Assembly: GCA_027923965.1 (NCBI GenBank)
Contig: AP026969.1
Coordinates: forward strand, 1,116,001 to 1,180,000
Source of the DNA: Comamonadaceae bacterium OS-1
Lineage (GTDB): Bacteria; Pseudomonadota; Gammaproteobacteria; Burkholderiales; Burkholderiaceae_C
Direction: 5' to 3'
DNA: 64,000 nucleotides
Shown here: piece by piece, positions 1 through 9,591 of the stretch
Numbering within the stretch: the stretch's first letter is position 1
How the letters are laid out: each line of letters starts with the position of its first letter
Notes under the pieces: model-generated
What the model was told of the DNA's origin: nothing
What the model saw: only the letters and a program-made list of their open reading frames with translations
Database searches by the model: none
Translations under genes and position numbers: made by a program

Positions 1-959
1 CAGGCCACCGCGGCATGGTGGGCGGCGCCATTGTGCGCAACCTGCTGGCCCAAGGCGTGCCCGCCAACCACATCATCACCCGCACCCATGCCGAGCTGGA
101 CCTGACCGAGCAGGCCCAGGTGCGCGCCTTTTTTGCCACCGAGCGCATCGACCAGGTCTACCTGGCCGCGGCCAAGGTAGGCGGCATACACGCCAACAAC
201 ACCTACCCCGCAGACTTTATCTACGCCAACCTTATGCTAGAGGCCAATGTGGTGCACGAAGCCTTTAAGGCCGGAGTGCAGCAGCTGCTGTTTTTAGGCT
301 CTAGCTGCATCTACCCCCGCATGGCCCCCCAGCCCATGGCCGAAGACGCGCTGCTCACCGGCAAGCTGGAGCCCACCAACGAGCCCTACGCCATTGCCAA
401 AATTGCCGGCATCAAGCTGTGTGAGAGCTACAACCGCCAGTACGCTGCCAGCCACGGCATCGACTACCGCAGCGTCATGCCCACCAACCTGTATGGCCCC
501 GGCGACAACTACCACCCCCAAAACAGCCACGTACTGCCCGCGCTGATACGCCGCTTCCACGAAGCCCGCGAGGCAGGCGCCCCCAGTGTGCTGATTTGGG
601 GCACCGGCACCCCTAAACGCGAGTTTTTGTATGTAGACGACATGGCCGCCGCCAGCATTTACGTGATGCAACTGGATGCCGCCACCTACCAGGCCCACAC
701 CCAGCCCATGCAAAGCCACATCAACGTGGGCAGCGGGCAAGACCTGTCCATCGCCGAGCTGGCCGAGCTGGTGAAAGCCGTGGTGGGCTACCAGGGCCGC
801 ATAGACTTTGACACTACCAAGCCCGACGGCCCCCCCCGCAAACTGATGGACGTGTCGCGCCTCACCCAGCTGGGCTGGCAGGCCAGCACCGGGCTGCAAG
901 ATGGCGTGCGCCTTGCGTACCAAGACTTTTTAAAGTCCACCGCCCCTGCCGCCGCTTAG
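1..959 (+). CDS. fcl: GDP-L-fucose synthase, 5' end cut by window edge
   Basis: This is an NADPH-dependent epimerase/reductase that turns GDP-4-keto-6-deoxy-D-mannose into GDP-L-fucose in the cytoplasm for surface polysaccharide. The reading frame is open from base 3 and reads [14 protein letters not shown], which contains the Rossmann GxxGxxG motif. The ATG at 15 is therefore internal and the true start lies upstream of the window. The short-chain dehydrogenase triad is visible as the Ser in LGSSCIYP and the YAIAK motif (Tyr...Lys). [11 protein letters not shown] is the usual family signature near residue 200. The next gene is gmd, which makes its substrate, so the assignment is mutually supported. 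Confidence 0.95.
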   Translation, partial: GHRGMVGGAIVRNLLAQGVPANHIITRTHAELDLTEQAQVRAFFATERIDQVYLAAAKVGGIHANNTYPADFIYANLMLEANVVHEAFKAGVQQLLFLGSSCIYPRMAPQPMAEDALLTGKLEPTNEPYAIAKIAGIKLCESYNRQYAASHGIDYRSVMPTNLYGPGDNYHPQNSHVLPALIRRFHEAREAGAPSVLIWGTGTPKREFLYVDDMAAASIYVMQLDAATYQAHTQPMQSHINVGSGQDLSIAELAELVKAVVGYQGRIDFDTTKPDGPPRKLMDVSRLTQLGWQASTGLQDGVRLAYQDFLKSTAPAAA

Positions 960-973
960 CACCCCTGCCTTAC

Positions 974-1011
974 CCCCCTCTCCCGCAAGCGGGAGAGGGC
1001 CGGGGTGAGGG
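974..1011. repeat. REP-like palindrome between fcl and gmd
   Basis: CCCTCTCCCGC-AA-GCGGGAGAGGG forms a near-perfect hairpin and is followed by CCGGGGTGAGGG. This is the common 'ccctctcccgc...gcgggagaggg' class of intergenic palindrome seen in many proteobacteria. It differs from the 60-70 bp repeat family elsewhere in the window. It could attenuate transcription between fcl and gmd. Confidence 0.7.
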
Positions 1012-1082
1012 CCTATAAGGCCACCGCCCCCGCAAATAAATAGCCCTTGAATCCTCTCCCTTCACAGAAAGAAGCCCAAAAC

Positions 1083-2204
1083 ATGACCAAACGCGCACTC
1101 ATCACCGGCATTACCGGCCAAGACGGCTCTTACCTGGCCGAGCTGCTGCTGGAAAAAGGCTACGAAGTGCACGGCATCAAGCGCCGTGCCTCGTCGCTCA
1201 ACACCGAGCGCATCGACCACCTGTACCAAGACCCCCACACCCAAAACCGCAACCTGCACCTGCACTACGGCGACCTTACCGACACCAGCAACCTGACCCG
1301 CATCGTGCAGCAGGTGCAGCCCGACGAGGTGTACAACCTGGGTGCCCAAAGCCACGTGGCCGTGAGCTTTGAAAGCCCCGAGTACACCGCTGACGTAGAC
1401 GCCATGGGCACCCTGCGCCTGCTGGAAGCCATTCGCCTGCTGGGCCTGGAAAAGAAAACCCGCTTCTACCAGGCCAGCACCTCCGAGCTGTACGGCCTGG
1501 TGCAAGAAATTCCCCAGCGCGAAAGCACCCCTTTCTACCCCCGTAGCCCCTACGGCGTGGCCAAGCTCTACGCCTACTGGATCACCAAAAACTACCGCGA
1601 AGCGTATGGCATGTACGCCTGCAACGGCGTGCTGTTTAACCACGAAAGCCCACGCCGGGGCGAAACCTTTGTCACCCGCAAAATCACCCGCGGCCTGGCC
1701 AACATTGCCCAGGGGCTGGAAAAGTGCCTGTACATGGGCAATATGGATTCGCTGCGCGACTGGGGCCACGCCAAAGACTACGTGCGCATGCAGTGGATGA
1801 TGTTGCAGCAGCAAGAAGCCAAAGACTACGTCATCGCTACCGGCGTGCAGTACAGCGTGCGCGAGTTCATCAGCAAGGCCGCCACCCAACTGGGCATCAC
1901 CCTGGAATTCACCGGCACCGGTGTGGACGAAAAGGCTGTTGTGGCTGCCGTGCAGGGCAATAAGGCGCCCGCCGTCAAGGTCGGCGATGTGCTGGTGCAA
2001 ATCGATCCCCGCTACTTCCGCCCCGCCGAAGTGGAAACCCTGTTGGGCGACCCTGCTTTGGCCAAGGCGGATCTGGGCTGGGTACCGCAGATCACGCTGG
2101 ACGAGATGGTGGCGGAGATGGTTAGTTCAGATCTAGATATTGCAAAAAAGCACGCACTACTAAAACAACATGGCTTCGCAATGCCAGTTAGTCTCGAACA
2201 TTAA
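1083..2204 (+). CDS. gmd: GDP-mannose 4,6-dehydratase
   Basis: Converts GDP-D-mannose to GDP-4-keto-6-deoxy-D-mannose, the precursor of GDP-fucose and related 6-deoxy sugars. The protein begins [20 protein letters not shown] (NADP-binding [10 protein letters not shown]). It also shows STSELYG and the [10 protein letters not shown] catalytic Tyr/Lys segment, with FNHESPRRG and TRKI as expected. The ATG at 1083 is preferred over an upstream TTG at 1047 because it starts at the conserved motif and follows AAAGAAG. Length is 373 residues, normal for the family. The last 80-90 bases turn abruptly AT-rich, so the 3' end seems to belong to the incoming AT-rich cassette that follows. Confidence 0.96.
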   Translation: MTKRALITGITGQDGSYLAELLLEKGYEVHGIKRRASSLNTERIDHLYQDPHTQNRNLHLHYGDLTDTSNLTRIVQQVQPDEVYNLGAQSHVAVSFESPEYTADVDAMGTLRLLEAIRLLGLEKKTRFYQASTSELYGLVQEIPQRESTPFYPRSPYGVAKLYAYWITKNYREAYGMYACNGVLFNHESPRRGETFVTRKITRGLANIAQGLEKCLYMGNMDSLRDWGHAKDYVRMQWMMLQQQEAKDYVIATGVQYSVREFISKAATQLGITLEFTGTGVDEKAVVAAVQGNKAPAVKVGDVLVQIDPRYFRPAEVETLLGDPALAKADLGWVPQITLDEMVAEMVSSDLDIAKKHALLKQHGFAMPVSLEH

Positions 2205-2237
2205 GCTAGTTGCGTTTTTTGGAAGATAAAAATAAGT

Positions 2238-3581
2238 ATGGGAAAACTTTTTTCAAAAATTAATTTTGAATTTTTCTTAAAAAGTTTTCAAAATACATTA
2301 TTCCTAAAAATAGCAAAAAACTTCGGATGGTTATTTTTCGACAAAATAAGTCGAATGATCATAAGTGTAATAGTCGGCTCTTGGACTGCGCGTTATTTAG
2401 GTCCCGAACGGTATGGGGAGTTAGCATATGCAATATCGTTCGCACTATTTTTTCAAACGGCTGCAAATCTGGGAATTGATGCACTGGTTGTTGGGAAGCT
2501 ATCTGAGTCCAAAGTGGATAAAGAGAGTATTCTCGGCGTCACACTGAGGCTGCGCATTTTTGCAGCGATTCTATCAATATTTTTGGCATTGGTATTGATA
2601 GCGCTTCTGCGTCCCAATGAGCCACGCGCCATGTTCATGGTTTTTATTATTGTTTGCGGCTCATTATTTCAGTCTGCAGAGACGATTGATCTTTGGTTTC
2701 AAAGTCAGATACAAAGTAGGAAAACAGTAATTGCAAAATTGAGCGCATATTTAATATCAAGCTTGCTAAGAGTGTTAATGATATTGAATTTTGCCCCGGT
2801 TGAAATTTTTGCAGTTGTATATTTGTTTGAGTTTCAATTGACTGCGGCATTTTTATATTTTATATATAAAAAAGAACCAACAGAGAGAAAATGGAAATGG
2901 GACGGCAAGGTTGCTACTCTACTACTTAAGGATGGATGGCCTTATTTACTGAGCGCTCTTTCAGTGGTTTTATATATGAGAATAGACCAACTAATGTTAG
3001 CAAGACTTGCTTCCGTTAAAGAGTTGGGGATGTATTCAGCAATGCTTCCATTATCTACTGCCTGGAATTTCATACCTGTCATAGTTTGTTCAAGTATTCT
3101 TCCAGTATTTGTTGAAACTTATGCAAGATCTACCTCTGAATTCGATTCAAAGCTATTTAAGTTGTTTCTAACTTTGACTTGGTTGGCAATAGGAATTTCT
3201 GTTGCAATGTACTTTGCTTCAGAGTATTTGATAAATTTCCTGCTTGGTGAAAAGTATGCCAGTTACAGCTCTATTTTATCAGTTCATGTGCTGACAAATA
3301 TATTTTTATACCTAGGTGTAGCGCAAAATCAATGGATTATCGCCGCAAAAAAAGGGAAGTTATTAATTATAAGAACAACAGCAGGGGCATTCATATCTAT
3401 CGCCAGTAATGCTGTCCTAATACCAATTCATGGCGCGTTAGGTGCTGCCTGGGCAGCCGTGTTAACGCAATTATTCTCAGCAGTTATATTAAATCTCCTG
3501 GTGGCTAGAAAAATTTTCTATATGCAAATTTCGGCATTATTTCCAGTTATTGTTTTATTTAAAAAATTGAGTGCTAAATGA
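2238..3581 (+). CDS. wzx: Wzx-type polysaccharide flippase
   Basis: A polytopic membrane protein of 447 residues with about twelve hydrophobic segments, fitting the MATE/MOP superfamily (polysaccharide biosynthesis protein). It would flip lipid-linked repeat units across the inner membrane. The segment RMIISVIVGSWTARYLGPERYGELAYA matches the N-terminal RxxxxxxxxxxxRYLGPxxYG pattern of O-antigen flippases. It is strongly AT-rich compared with gmd. Its stop overlaps the next start as ATGA. The wzx symbol is a family-level call; substrate specificity cannot be read. Confidence 0.85.
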   Translation: MGKLFSKINFEFFLKSFQNTLFLKIAKNFGWLFFDKISRMIISVIVGSWTARYLGPERYGELAYAISFALFFQTAANLGIDALVVGKLSESKVDKESILGVTLRLRIFAAILSIFLALVLIALLRPNEPRAMFMVFIIVCGSLFQSAETIDLWFQSQIQSRKTVIAKLSAYLISSLLRVLMILNFAPVEIFAVVYLFEFQLTAAFLYFIYKKEPTERKWKWDGKVATLLLKDGWPYLLSALSVVLYMRIDQLMLARLASVKELGMYSAMLPLSTAWNFIPVIVCSSILPVFVETYARSTSEFDSKLFKLFLTLTWLAIGISVAMYFASEYLINFLLGEKYASYSSILSVHVLTNIFLYLGVAQNQWIIAAKKGKLLIIRTTAGAFISIASNAVLIPIHGALGAAWAAVLTQLFSAVILNLLVARKIFYMQISALFPVIVLFKKLSAK

Positions 3582-4489
3582 ATTCACCAATCGCCCTGTT
3601 TGTATACAATCGCTTTGATCACACAAAAAAAACAATTGAAGCCTTATCTAAAAATTTTTTAGCTGACAAGTCTGATTTATTTATATTTTCGGATGCTGCA
3701 AAAAATGATAAAGATAAGAAAACAGTGCAAGAAATTAGGGCCTATCTGAAAGGTATTTCTGGGTTTCAGTCCGTTCATGTTGTTGAAAAACAGAATAATG
3801 ATGGCCTTGCAAAGTCAATAATTGGGGGGGTAACTTGGCTTTGCGAGAAATATGGAACCGTTATTGTATTAGAGGACGATCTTTTGACTTCACCATATTT
3901 CTTGAAATATATGAATGATGGTTTGAATTTTCATCGCAACTCTGAGAATATTATGCATATCTCGGGATACGCTTATCCAGTAGACAGTCAAATCAGCTCG
4001 GATACGTATGTTTTGCGATTACCTATGTGCTGGGGTTGGGCAACTTGGTCGCATGCTTGGAATAAATTCGAAAAAAAATTAGATGTCGATAGTAAGTTTA
4101 ATGAATCAAATATTAATTATATTAATTTTGATGGAACGCACGACTTTTGGCAGCAATTTTTATTAAATAAATCTGGAGCCATAAATACCTGGTTTATATT
4201 TTGGTACATGACACTATGCTTACATGAAGGAGTGGCCTTATTTCCTAAGGTGTCAATGGTGAAAAATATTGGCTTAGATGCGTCTGGCACCCATCGTACA
4301 AAAACAGACGTATATGATGTTAATCTTTCGGAAAGAGCGATAGCCATAGGAAGTATTTCATTGCGAGAGGAAGTTTCAATAACGAATGCATATAAAAGAT
4401 ACTTTTTGTCGATCAGGCCAAATGTTGTTCGAGTTAAACTAGTTAATTTAAAAAATAAGATAATTAAGTTATTCCGCCATGATAAGTAG
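3578..4489 (+). CDS. Glycosyltransferase, GT-A fold
   Basis: The 303-residue protein starts with PIALFVYNRFDHTKKTIEAL, a nucleotide-sugar binding beta strand. VIVLEDDLLTSPYFLKYMN supplies an EDD acid motif that would hold the metal and sugar nucleotide. GWGWATW follows in the acceptor part. This arrangement is seen in GNT-I/GT2-like sugar transferases of O-antigen loci. It probably adds one sugar of the repeat unit on the cytoplasmic membrane face. It is translationally coupled to wzx (4-bp overlap) and overlaps the next gene by 11 bp. Donor and linkage are unknown. Confidence 0.8.
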   Translation: MNSPIALFVYNRFDHTKKTIEALSKNFLADKSDLFIFSDAAKNDKDKKTVQEIRAYLKGISGFQSVHVVEKQNNDGLAKSIIGGVTWLCEKYGTVIVLEDDLLTSPYFLKYMNDGLNFHRNSENIMHISGYAYPVDSQISSDTYVLRLPMCWGWATWSHAWNKFEKKLDVDSKFNESNINYINFDGTHDFWQQFLLNKSGAINTWFIFWYMTLCLHEGVALFPKVSMVKNIGLDASGTHRTKTDVYDVNLSERAIAIGSISLREEVSITNAYKRYFLSIRPNVVRVKLVNLKNKIIKLFRHDK

Positions 4490-5102
4490 ACTTAAGTTCT
4501 TTTTGAGGAGAATGGGGTTCTCGAAAAAAAATATAATTTGCCATCGTAGTTCATTTGTTGACGAGGATTCAACTCTTGAAGGAGATAATTTTTTAGCAGA
4601 CAGTGTGACTATGCTTAATTGTTCATTGGGGGCATTCTCATACCTTAATAGTCACTGCTTTGTAAGTAATTCTGTTATTGGGCGGTATACATGTATTGGG
4701 CGAGAGGTTCTAGCCGGACTCGGACGACATCCAACAAACCGCAAGGCAGTTCATCGAATGTTTTATTCAAATGAAATTAAAATATGGAAAGATTATTTTT
4801 TTGAGAGTGACTTTTCTGAGCACGCACCTATAACTATTGGAAATGATGTTTGGATTGGTGCTAGATCGATAATTATGGATGGCGTGACTATTGGTGATGG
4901 CGCAGTAATTGCCGCCGGCTCTATTGTTACTCATGATGTGAAGCCGTACTCAATTGTTGGGGGGTGCCCTGCTAAATTAATAAGATATAGATTTTCTCCT
5001 GAAAGTTGTGAGTATTTATTGGAATTAAAATGGTGGAACTTGACTAAAGATGAATTGAAGATGGAAGCTAAAAACGGCATTTTTAATAAAATTACGTTAT
5101 AA
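4479..5102 (+). CDS. Hexapeptide-repeat acyltransferase
   Basis: A 207-residue left-handed beta-helix protein. Hexapeptide repeats run from the middle onward and end in ITIGNDVWIGARSIIMDGVT, then IGDGAVIAAGSIVTHDVKPY, then SIVGGCPAKLIRYRF, the signature of the xenobiotic/CatB-type (XAT) acetyltransferases. The likely role is O- or N-acetylation of a sugar in the repeat unit. It overlaps the upstream glycosyltransferase by 11 bp and lies 2 bp before a second acyltransferase, so the two are cotranscribed. Confidence 0.85.
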   Translation: MISRLKFFLRRMGFSKKNIICHRSSFVDEDSTLEGDNFLADSVTMLNCSLGAFSYLNSHCFVSNSVIGRYTCIGREVLAGLGRHPTNRKAVHRMFYSNEIKIWKDYFFESDFSEHAPITIGNDVWIGARSIIMDGVTIGDGAVIAAGSIVTHDVKPYSIVGGCPAKLIRYRFSPESCEYLLELKWWNLTKDELKMEAKNGIFNKITL

Positions 5103-5104
5103 GT

Positions 5105-5713
5105 ATGAAATTATATATATTAATTCGATTTTTTGGAAGAGTAAATGGGTGGATTTCTAGAAATTTATTCTCTAAGATTTTACGATTTATTTATAGTGAC
5201 TCTGGTGTTTCCATAGATCAGGGGGCTATTTTTTATGGATTTCCGATAATAGAATGCGTTAATGGTGCAATGATATCTATTGGAAAGAATTCAGTTCTCT
5301 GCTCTAAGTCGTATTTCACAGCTTTAGGTGTTAGTCATCCTGTTATTATTAGAGCTCAATCAAGAGATGCTTCTATCATAATAGGAAATGATTGTGGCAT
5401 GAGTGGAACGACAATTTGCTCCATAGCGAGTATTGAGGTCGGTGATGGCGTTTTATTTGGGGCGGACGTACAGATTTTTGATAATGACTTTCATCCGATA
5501 ATTTCTAAGAGCCGACGGTATGATATGGAGAAAATAAAGAGTAAGCCAGTAAAAATTGGGAGTAACGTATTTATCGGAAGTAGGACTACGGTATTAAAGG
5601 GGGTTAATATTGGAGTGAATTCTGTTATTGGTGCTGGCAGTGTTGTCCTGAGCGATATTCCAGACAACTGTATAGCCGCTGGAAATCCTTGTCGGGTGAT
5701 AAGGTCACTTTAA
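5105..5713 (+). CDS. Hexapeptide-repeat acyltransferase (maltose acetyltransferase-like)
   Basis: 202 residues with hexapeptide turns from about residue 60. They end in VKIGSNVFIGSRTTVLKGVN, then IGVNSVIGAGSVVLSDIPDN, then CIAAGNPCRVIRSL, typical of the LacA/maltose-acetyltransferase-like group. The catalytic His region is visible as DNDFHPI. It probably acetylates the polysaccharide repeat unit. It follows the other acyltransferase by 2 bp, and the two resemble different subfamilies, which argues for two modification sites rather than a recent duplication. Confidence 0.85.
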   Translation: MKLYILIRFFGRVNGWISRNLFSKILRFIYSDSGVSIDQGAIFYGFPIIECVNGAMISIGKNSVLCSKSYFTALGVSHPVIIRAQSRDASIIIGNDCGMSGTTICSIASIEVGDGVLFGADVQIFDNDFHPIISKSRRYDMEKIKSKPVKIGSNVFIGSRTTVLKGVNIGVNSVIGAGSVVLSDIPDNCIAAGNPCRVIRSL

Positions 5714-5736
5714 TATCTACGGAAGCGATTAAGTAG

Positions 5737-7026
5737 ATGTATGATTTACTCTTGTTCTTGAATTCGGGCGCGTCTTTTGCGTATGTCATATGGGCATTTT
5801 TTAACGCCAAAAAGCATGGAACAATAATCACTGCTTTTGTTTCGTCAATGTATATTTTGACAAACGGGGCTTTTATATTTTCAAATCAAGAAACTTCATC
5901 TTTGTATGGATATGATATTTCAGATCAGGCTATAGTGTTGGCTTGTTTGGGAAATTTCCTATTTATATTGATATCTATACTTATAACAAAAATAAAGTTT
6001 TTTAAAACAAAAATAATTCTTGGCTATAAAGCCGATAGCTCACCAAGGAAAATCATCTTATTGGTGTTAATATTTTTGGTTGTGATTTTAGAGTCAAGGT
6101 ATTTGTTCTTGGGTGGGGGAATCCAGCGAGTACTTGAGCTTTCAAACGTTTCAGGACGGGATAGTCTCTACACACTGCGTTACGACGATTCACTCGCAAT
6201 TTCACAAGGTTCGGGACTGTTCTCTGCCCTTATTGCAATGAGAGTGATTTATCCGCTTTGCGCTTTGGGACTTGCACACAAAATAATAGTTAAGAAGAAT
6301 TATTATTATATAATACCTGCTGCATTTATATTGACTTCAAACGGATTGACGGCTCTTTCAACACTACAGAGGTCTCCATTTTTTAACTTTACCGTAATTT
6401 CATTGTTTTCTGTTGCATGGGCTATTCTTCTAAGTCGTCAATTGAGGGGAGAAAAAATGCCTATTTTTGGATTAAAACAATTTATAATTTTAGCCCTTTG
6501 TGTTCTAATGGGTTCTTCTATATACGCTTTTACTGAGGGCGTAAATCTTGCTCTTGGTGCCTACGGTATCGCTGAACGGATTTTCTTTATATCTTCGTTT
6601 TCGACTACTTCGTACTACAATTTATTTGGTGAAAAACTGGCTTTTCCTTATGTGGGTATAAGTTATTTGTTGGGATTTCCCGTTGAGGAGGCTGCGGGTG
6701 TAATCACTTACAGAAATATCGGCTCTGCCGCTAACGGTTGGCCTCATAACTTAAATGCTAGTTTTGTTGGGACGGCGTATGCGGCACTAGGTTATTTTGG
6801 TGTAGTACTCATATCATTTATTGTCTTATATGTAACAAAGTATATAGACTCAAAATTGAAATACATGTCCATCACTGACAAATTTGCAGCTTTGATATTG
6901 AATATTTTTGTGGTTTTTGAAGTGTGTAATGGACCGCTGATGAATGGAATATACGCCGGACTTTTAACGAATGTATTATTGTATATTTTTATATTTAAAA
7001 GTAAGGTTAAATATGCCTATAGATAG
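5737..7026 (+). CDS. wzy: Wzy-type O-antigen polymerase
   Basis: 429 residues with about ten to twelve transmembrane segments and one larger periplasmic loop around residues 115-160 (SRYLFLGGGIQRVLELSNVS, then GRDSLYTLRYDD). This matches oligosaccharide repeat-unit polymerases. Sequence conservation in this family is low, so the call rests on topology and position between Wzx, acyltransferases and glycosyltransferases. The 3' end overlaps the next gene by 14 bp. Very AT-rich. Confidence 0.75.
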   Translation: MYDLLLFLNSGASFAYVIWAFFNAKKHGTIITAFVSSMYILTNGAFIFSNQETSSLYGYDISDQAIVLACLGNFLFILISILITKIKFFKTKIILGYKADSSPRKIILLVLIFLVVILESRYLFLGGGIQRVLELSNVSGRDSLYTLRYDDSLAISQGSGLFSALIAMRVIYPLCALGLAHKIIVKKNYYYIIPAAFILTSNGLTALSTLQRSPFFNFTVISLFSVAWAILLSRQLRGEKMPIFGLKQFIILALCVLMGSSIYAFTEGVNLALGAYGIAERIFFISSFSTTSYYNLFGEKLAFPYVGISYLLGFPVEEAAGVITYRNIGSAANGWPHNLNASFVGTAYAALGYFGVVLISFIVLYVTKYIDSKLKYMSITDKFAALILNIFVVFEVCNGPLMNGIYAGLLTNVLLYIFIFKSKVKYAYR

Positions 7027-8821
7027 GCTGCTATTATTTTTTATTGTTTTATTTTTCTCTACATTAAGCAGGTCGGAAGTTATTGACAATCCTGCTTTTT
7101 GTACATCTGCTACCGTGTGTTTTTTTGTTGCCAAAAATGGGAGTGATGATAATTCTGGATCAATAGATGATCCTTTTTTTTCACTGGATCGCGCACAATA
7201 TTTCGTTAGATATTCGAGGAGTAATTCGCCAAGTAAAGAAGCCGATATTTATGTAGTTGTTCGAGCAGGAATTTATGAGTTTGATAAGCCTTTATATTTG
7301 ACTACTCCTGAGGACGGCGGAACCGTTAATGGTGCGCGAACCACATATATCAGTTTTCCGGGTGAAAAAGTTATTTTCAGTGGTGGACGTAGAATAACAT
7401 CGTGGTCTAAGGAGGGATTAAATTATTATTCAAATAGTAATTATTATTTTAGGCAATTATATGTTGATGGACGACGTGCGGTAAGGGCGAGGTGGCCAAA
7501 TCAGGGAAACTACTCCAAGTTAAAGGATTGGTTTGGCGACAAGAATATTGATCCAACGTCAATCTCTAAAATCAATCGTTTTATTACTATCGACAGTGAA
7601 AATTTATTAAATTTAGAAAACTGGGATGGTGTCGAGCTATTTTTGCAGCGAGAGTTCGGACAAGAAATATTAAGAATTGAGCGTGTTGAGGTGGCTGGCG
7701 AAAAAAAAGTTTTTTTTAAAGAGCCTGAGAACTCCAACGCATTTGATAAGAAATTCCCAAGAAAATTTTCTAATCAGTCATTTCACTTGGAAAATTCTAA
7801 ATATTTTATAGATTCCCCTTATGAGTGGTACTTAGATCCTGTCGGTAAGATTTTAATATCCGGCTTGGGGAATTTTGATCCCAATATGGCGGTAATGACT
7901 GCGCCTAAGCTATCTTCTCTAATTTTTATCTCGGGTGATGATGGTGCTCCATTGCATAACTTAACAATCTCTGGATTTGTTTTTTCGTATACCGGATGGA
8001 TTGATCCTATGAATGGATTTTCGCCCGTGCAGGCTAATATCGAAAAAAGAGTCCTAGTAGAGAAGAATTATATTCCCGGTGCCATTTCCGCATCTAAGGT
8101 TTCTGGATTGAAGATTTTAGATAATTACTTTAATAATTTGGGGGGTGTTGGATTTTCCAGTGGTAGCGGTTTGAAAAATTCCACAATAAAATGTAATATT
8201 TTTGAGGATATTTCTGCGGGTGCAATCGTGCTCGATGGAGATTTAAAAGCTAATGCGTCTGTTTCGGATTTGACAAAATATATAGATGTAAGTAGTAATC
8301 TCGTGTCGCGGATTGGTTTGGATTACTATGGTGCTGCAGCAATTTTCGCAGGATATGTTTCGAATTTAACTGTTGATAATAATATTATTAGTGATGCGCC
8401 TTATACAGGCATCAGCGTCGGTTGGGGTTGGACCGAAAAGCAGACACAGATGCAAGAAAATAATATCACAGGAAACTCGATATCTAATGTAATGAATGTT
8501 TTATCAGATGGGGCGCCAATTTATTTATTATCAAGCCAGCCATTATCTAATATCAGATATAACGTCATTGATAACGTTAATTTATCTAACTGGGCTACCT
8601 TTCGGTTCATGGCTGGAATTTATTTAGATAAGGGGGTGAGCGGTGTTACCGTTGAGGATAATAATATTTCTTCTTTTAATCTGGCTGGGGAGAAGCGAGT
8701 TGTCCCGTACTTCGACCAATATGGGAATGTTGGAAATTCTTTTAATAAAGAATCTGATTTCTCGCCTGAGTATAAGAAAATTATTAAGGATCGTTTTTTT
8801 AATGGATGCAAAAATAAATGA
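7013..8821 (+). CDS. Secreted right-handed beta-helix protein (GH141/lyase-like)
   Basis: The start at ATG 7013 is chosen because it gives a signal peptide (MPIDRLLLFFIVLFFSTLSR) and has AAGG upstream; an in-frame ATG at 6971 would bury the signal. The mature protein opens with FFVAKNGSDDNSGSIDDPF and GGTVNGARTTYISFPGEKVI, then FSGGRRI and VDGRRAVRARWPN. This is the usual front end of right-handed parallel beta-helix glycan-active proteins; some GH141 enzymes look like this. Repeated Asn-rich turns (DNNIIS, ENNITGN, EDNNIS) form the helix coils. The likely role is trimming or degrading the polymer in the periplasm. It overlaps wzy and the next glycosyltransferase, so it belongs to the cassette. 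Confidence 0.7.
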   Translation: MPIDRLLLFFIVLFFSTLSRSEVIDNPAFCTSATVCFFVAKNGSDDNSGSIDDPFFSLDRAQYFVRYSRSNSPSKEADIYVVVRAGIYEFDKPLYLTTPEDGGTVNGARTTYISFPGEKVIFSGGRRITSWSKEGLNYYSNSNYYFRQLYVDGRRAVRARWPNQGNYSKLKDWFGDKNIDPTSISKINRFITIDSENLLNLENWDGVELFLQREFGQEILRIERVEVAGEKKVFFKEPENSNAFDKKFPRKFSNQSFHLENSKYFIDSPYEWYLDPVGKILISGLGNFDPNMAVMTAPKLSSLIFISGDDGAPLHNLTISGFVFSYTGWIDPMNGFSPVQANIEKRVLVEKNYIPGAISASKVSGLKILDNYFNNLGGVGFSSGSGLKNSTIKCNIFEDISAGAIVLDGDLKANASVSDLTKYIDVSSNLVSRIGLDYYGAAAIFAGYVSNLTVDNNIISDAPYTGISVGWGWTEKQTQMQENNITGNSISNVMNVLSDGAPIYLLSSQPLSNIRYNVIDNVNLSNWATFRFMAGIYLDKGVSGVTVEDNNISSFNLAGEKRVVPYFDQYGNVGNSFNKESDFSPEYKKIIKDRFFNGCKNK

Positions 8822-9555
8822 AAATGTCAATTATTGTTGCAACGTTTAATGCTTCTGAATTTCTTCCGAGGTTATTGGAGAGCATTAAGAGTCAAACGTT
8901 GTCCGAAGTTGAGGTAGTTGTTGTAGACGGTGGGTCAAAGGATGAGGTCGGTGAGATTGTTGAAAAGTACCAGTCGAGTATTTCGATTGTATTTATTAGC
9001 GAACCGGATAGCGGAATCTATGATGCATGGAATAAAGGGGTCAGTCTCTCTTCTGGAGAGTGGATTTCATTTATGGGGGCTGATGACGAGTTTAGTTATC
9101 CTGAAGCATTAAGTGATATCTATTCTATAGCCTATTCTAGAACTGGGATTAATTTGGTTTCTTCATTGGGCAGTTTGGTGAATTGGCGGACTCGCGATGT
9201 ATTGAAGAGGTTTGGAGGGCGGTTTGATTCTTCTATTAAGTATCGAATGACTCTTTGCCATCCAGGTCTTTTCCATAAAAGAATATTATTTTCGTCGAAG
9301 AATTTTGATATAAAGTGGAAAATATGTGCCGATTATGATTTTTTACTTAGAAGTATTGATTTAATATCGCCTATTTTTTTGAATAAAGTGACAGTTAATG
9401 TGGGCGATGGTGGGGTGAGTCGGATTTTTGTGAATAAAGTGCTAAGGGAGACTTTTTCAATTCAGGCTTCGGTTCCTTATATTGGTTTTTTGAAGGCATT
9501 TTTATATTATATTTTTGCCAAGATTAAATTCAATCTAAAGAAAATTATTTTGTAA
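8818..9555 (+). CDS. Family 2 glycosyltransferase
   Basis: 245 residues beginning MKMSIIVATFNASEFLPRLL, then VVVVDGGSKDE and SEPDSGIYDAWNKGVSLSSG. These are the donor-binding strand and DxD-like region of GT2 enzymes such as WcaA-type colanic acid transferases. ICADYDFLLR is the conserved acceptor-side motif. It overlaps the beta-helix gene by 4 bp (ATGA). It is the last gene of the AT-rich block. Donor and linkage cannot be assigned. Confidence 0.88.
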   Translation: MKMSIIVATFNASEFLPRLLESIKSQTLSEVEVVVVDGGSKDEVGEIVEKYQSSISIVFISEPDSGIYDAWNKGVSLSSGEWISFMGADDEFSYPEALSDIYSIAYSRTGINLVSSLGSLVNWRTRDVLKRFGGRFDSSIKYRMTLCHPGLFHKRILFSSKNFDIKWKICADYDFLLRSIDLISPIFLNKVTVNVGDGGVSRIFVNKVLRETFSIQASVPYIGFLKAFLYYIFAKIKFNLKKIIL

Positions 9556-9591
9556 AAAAAGTATTTTTGCCATAGTTTATAAAGAAAATTT

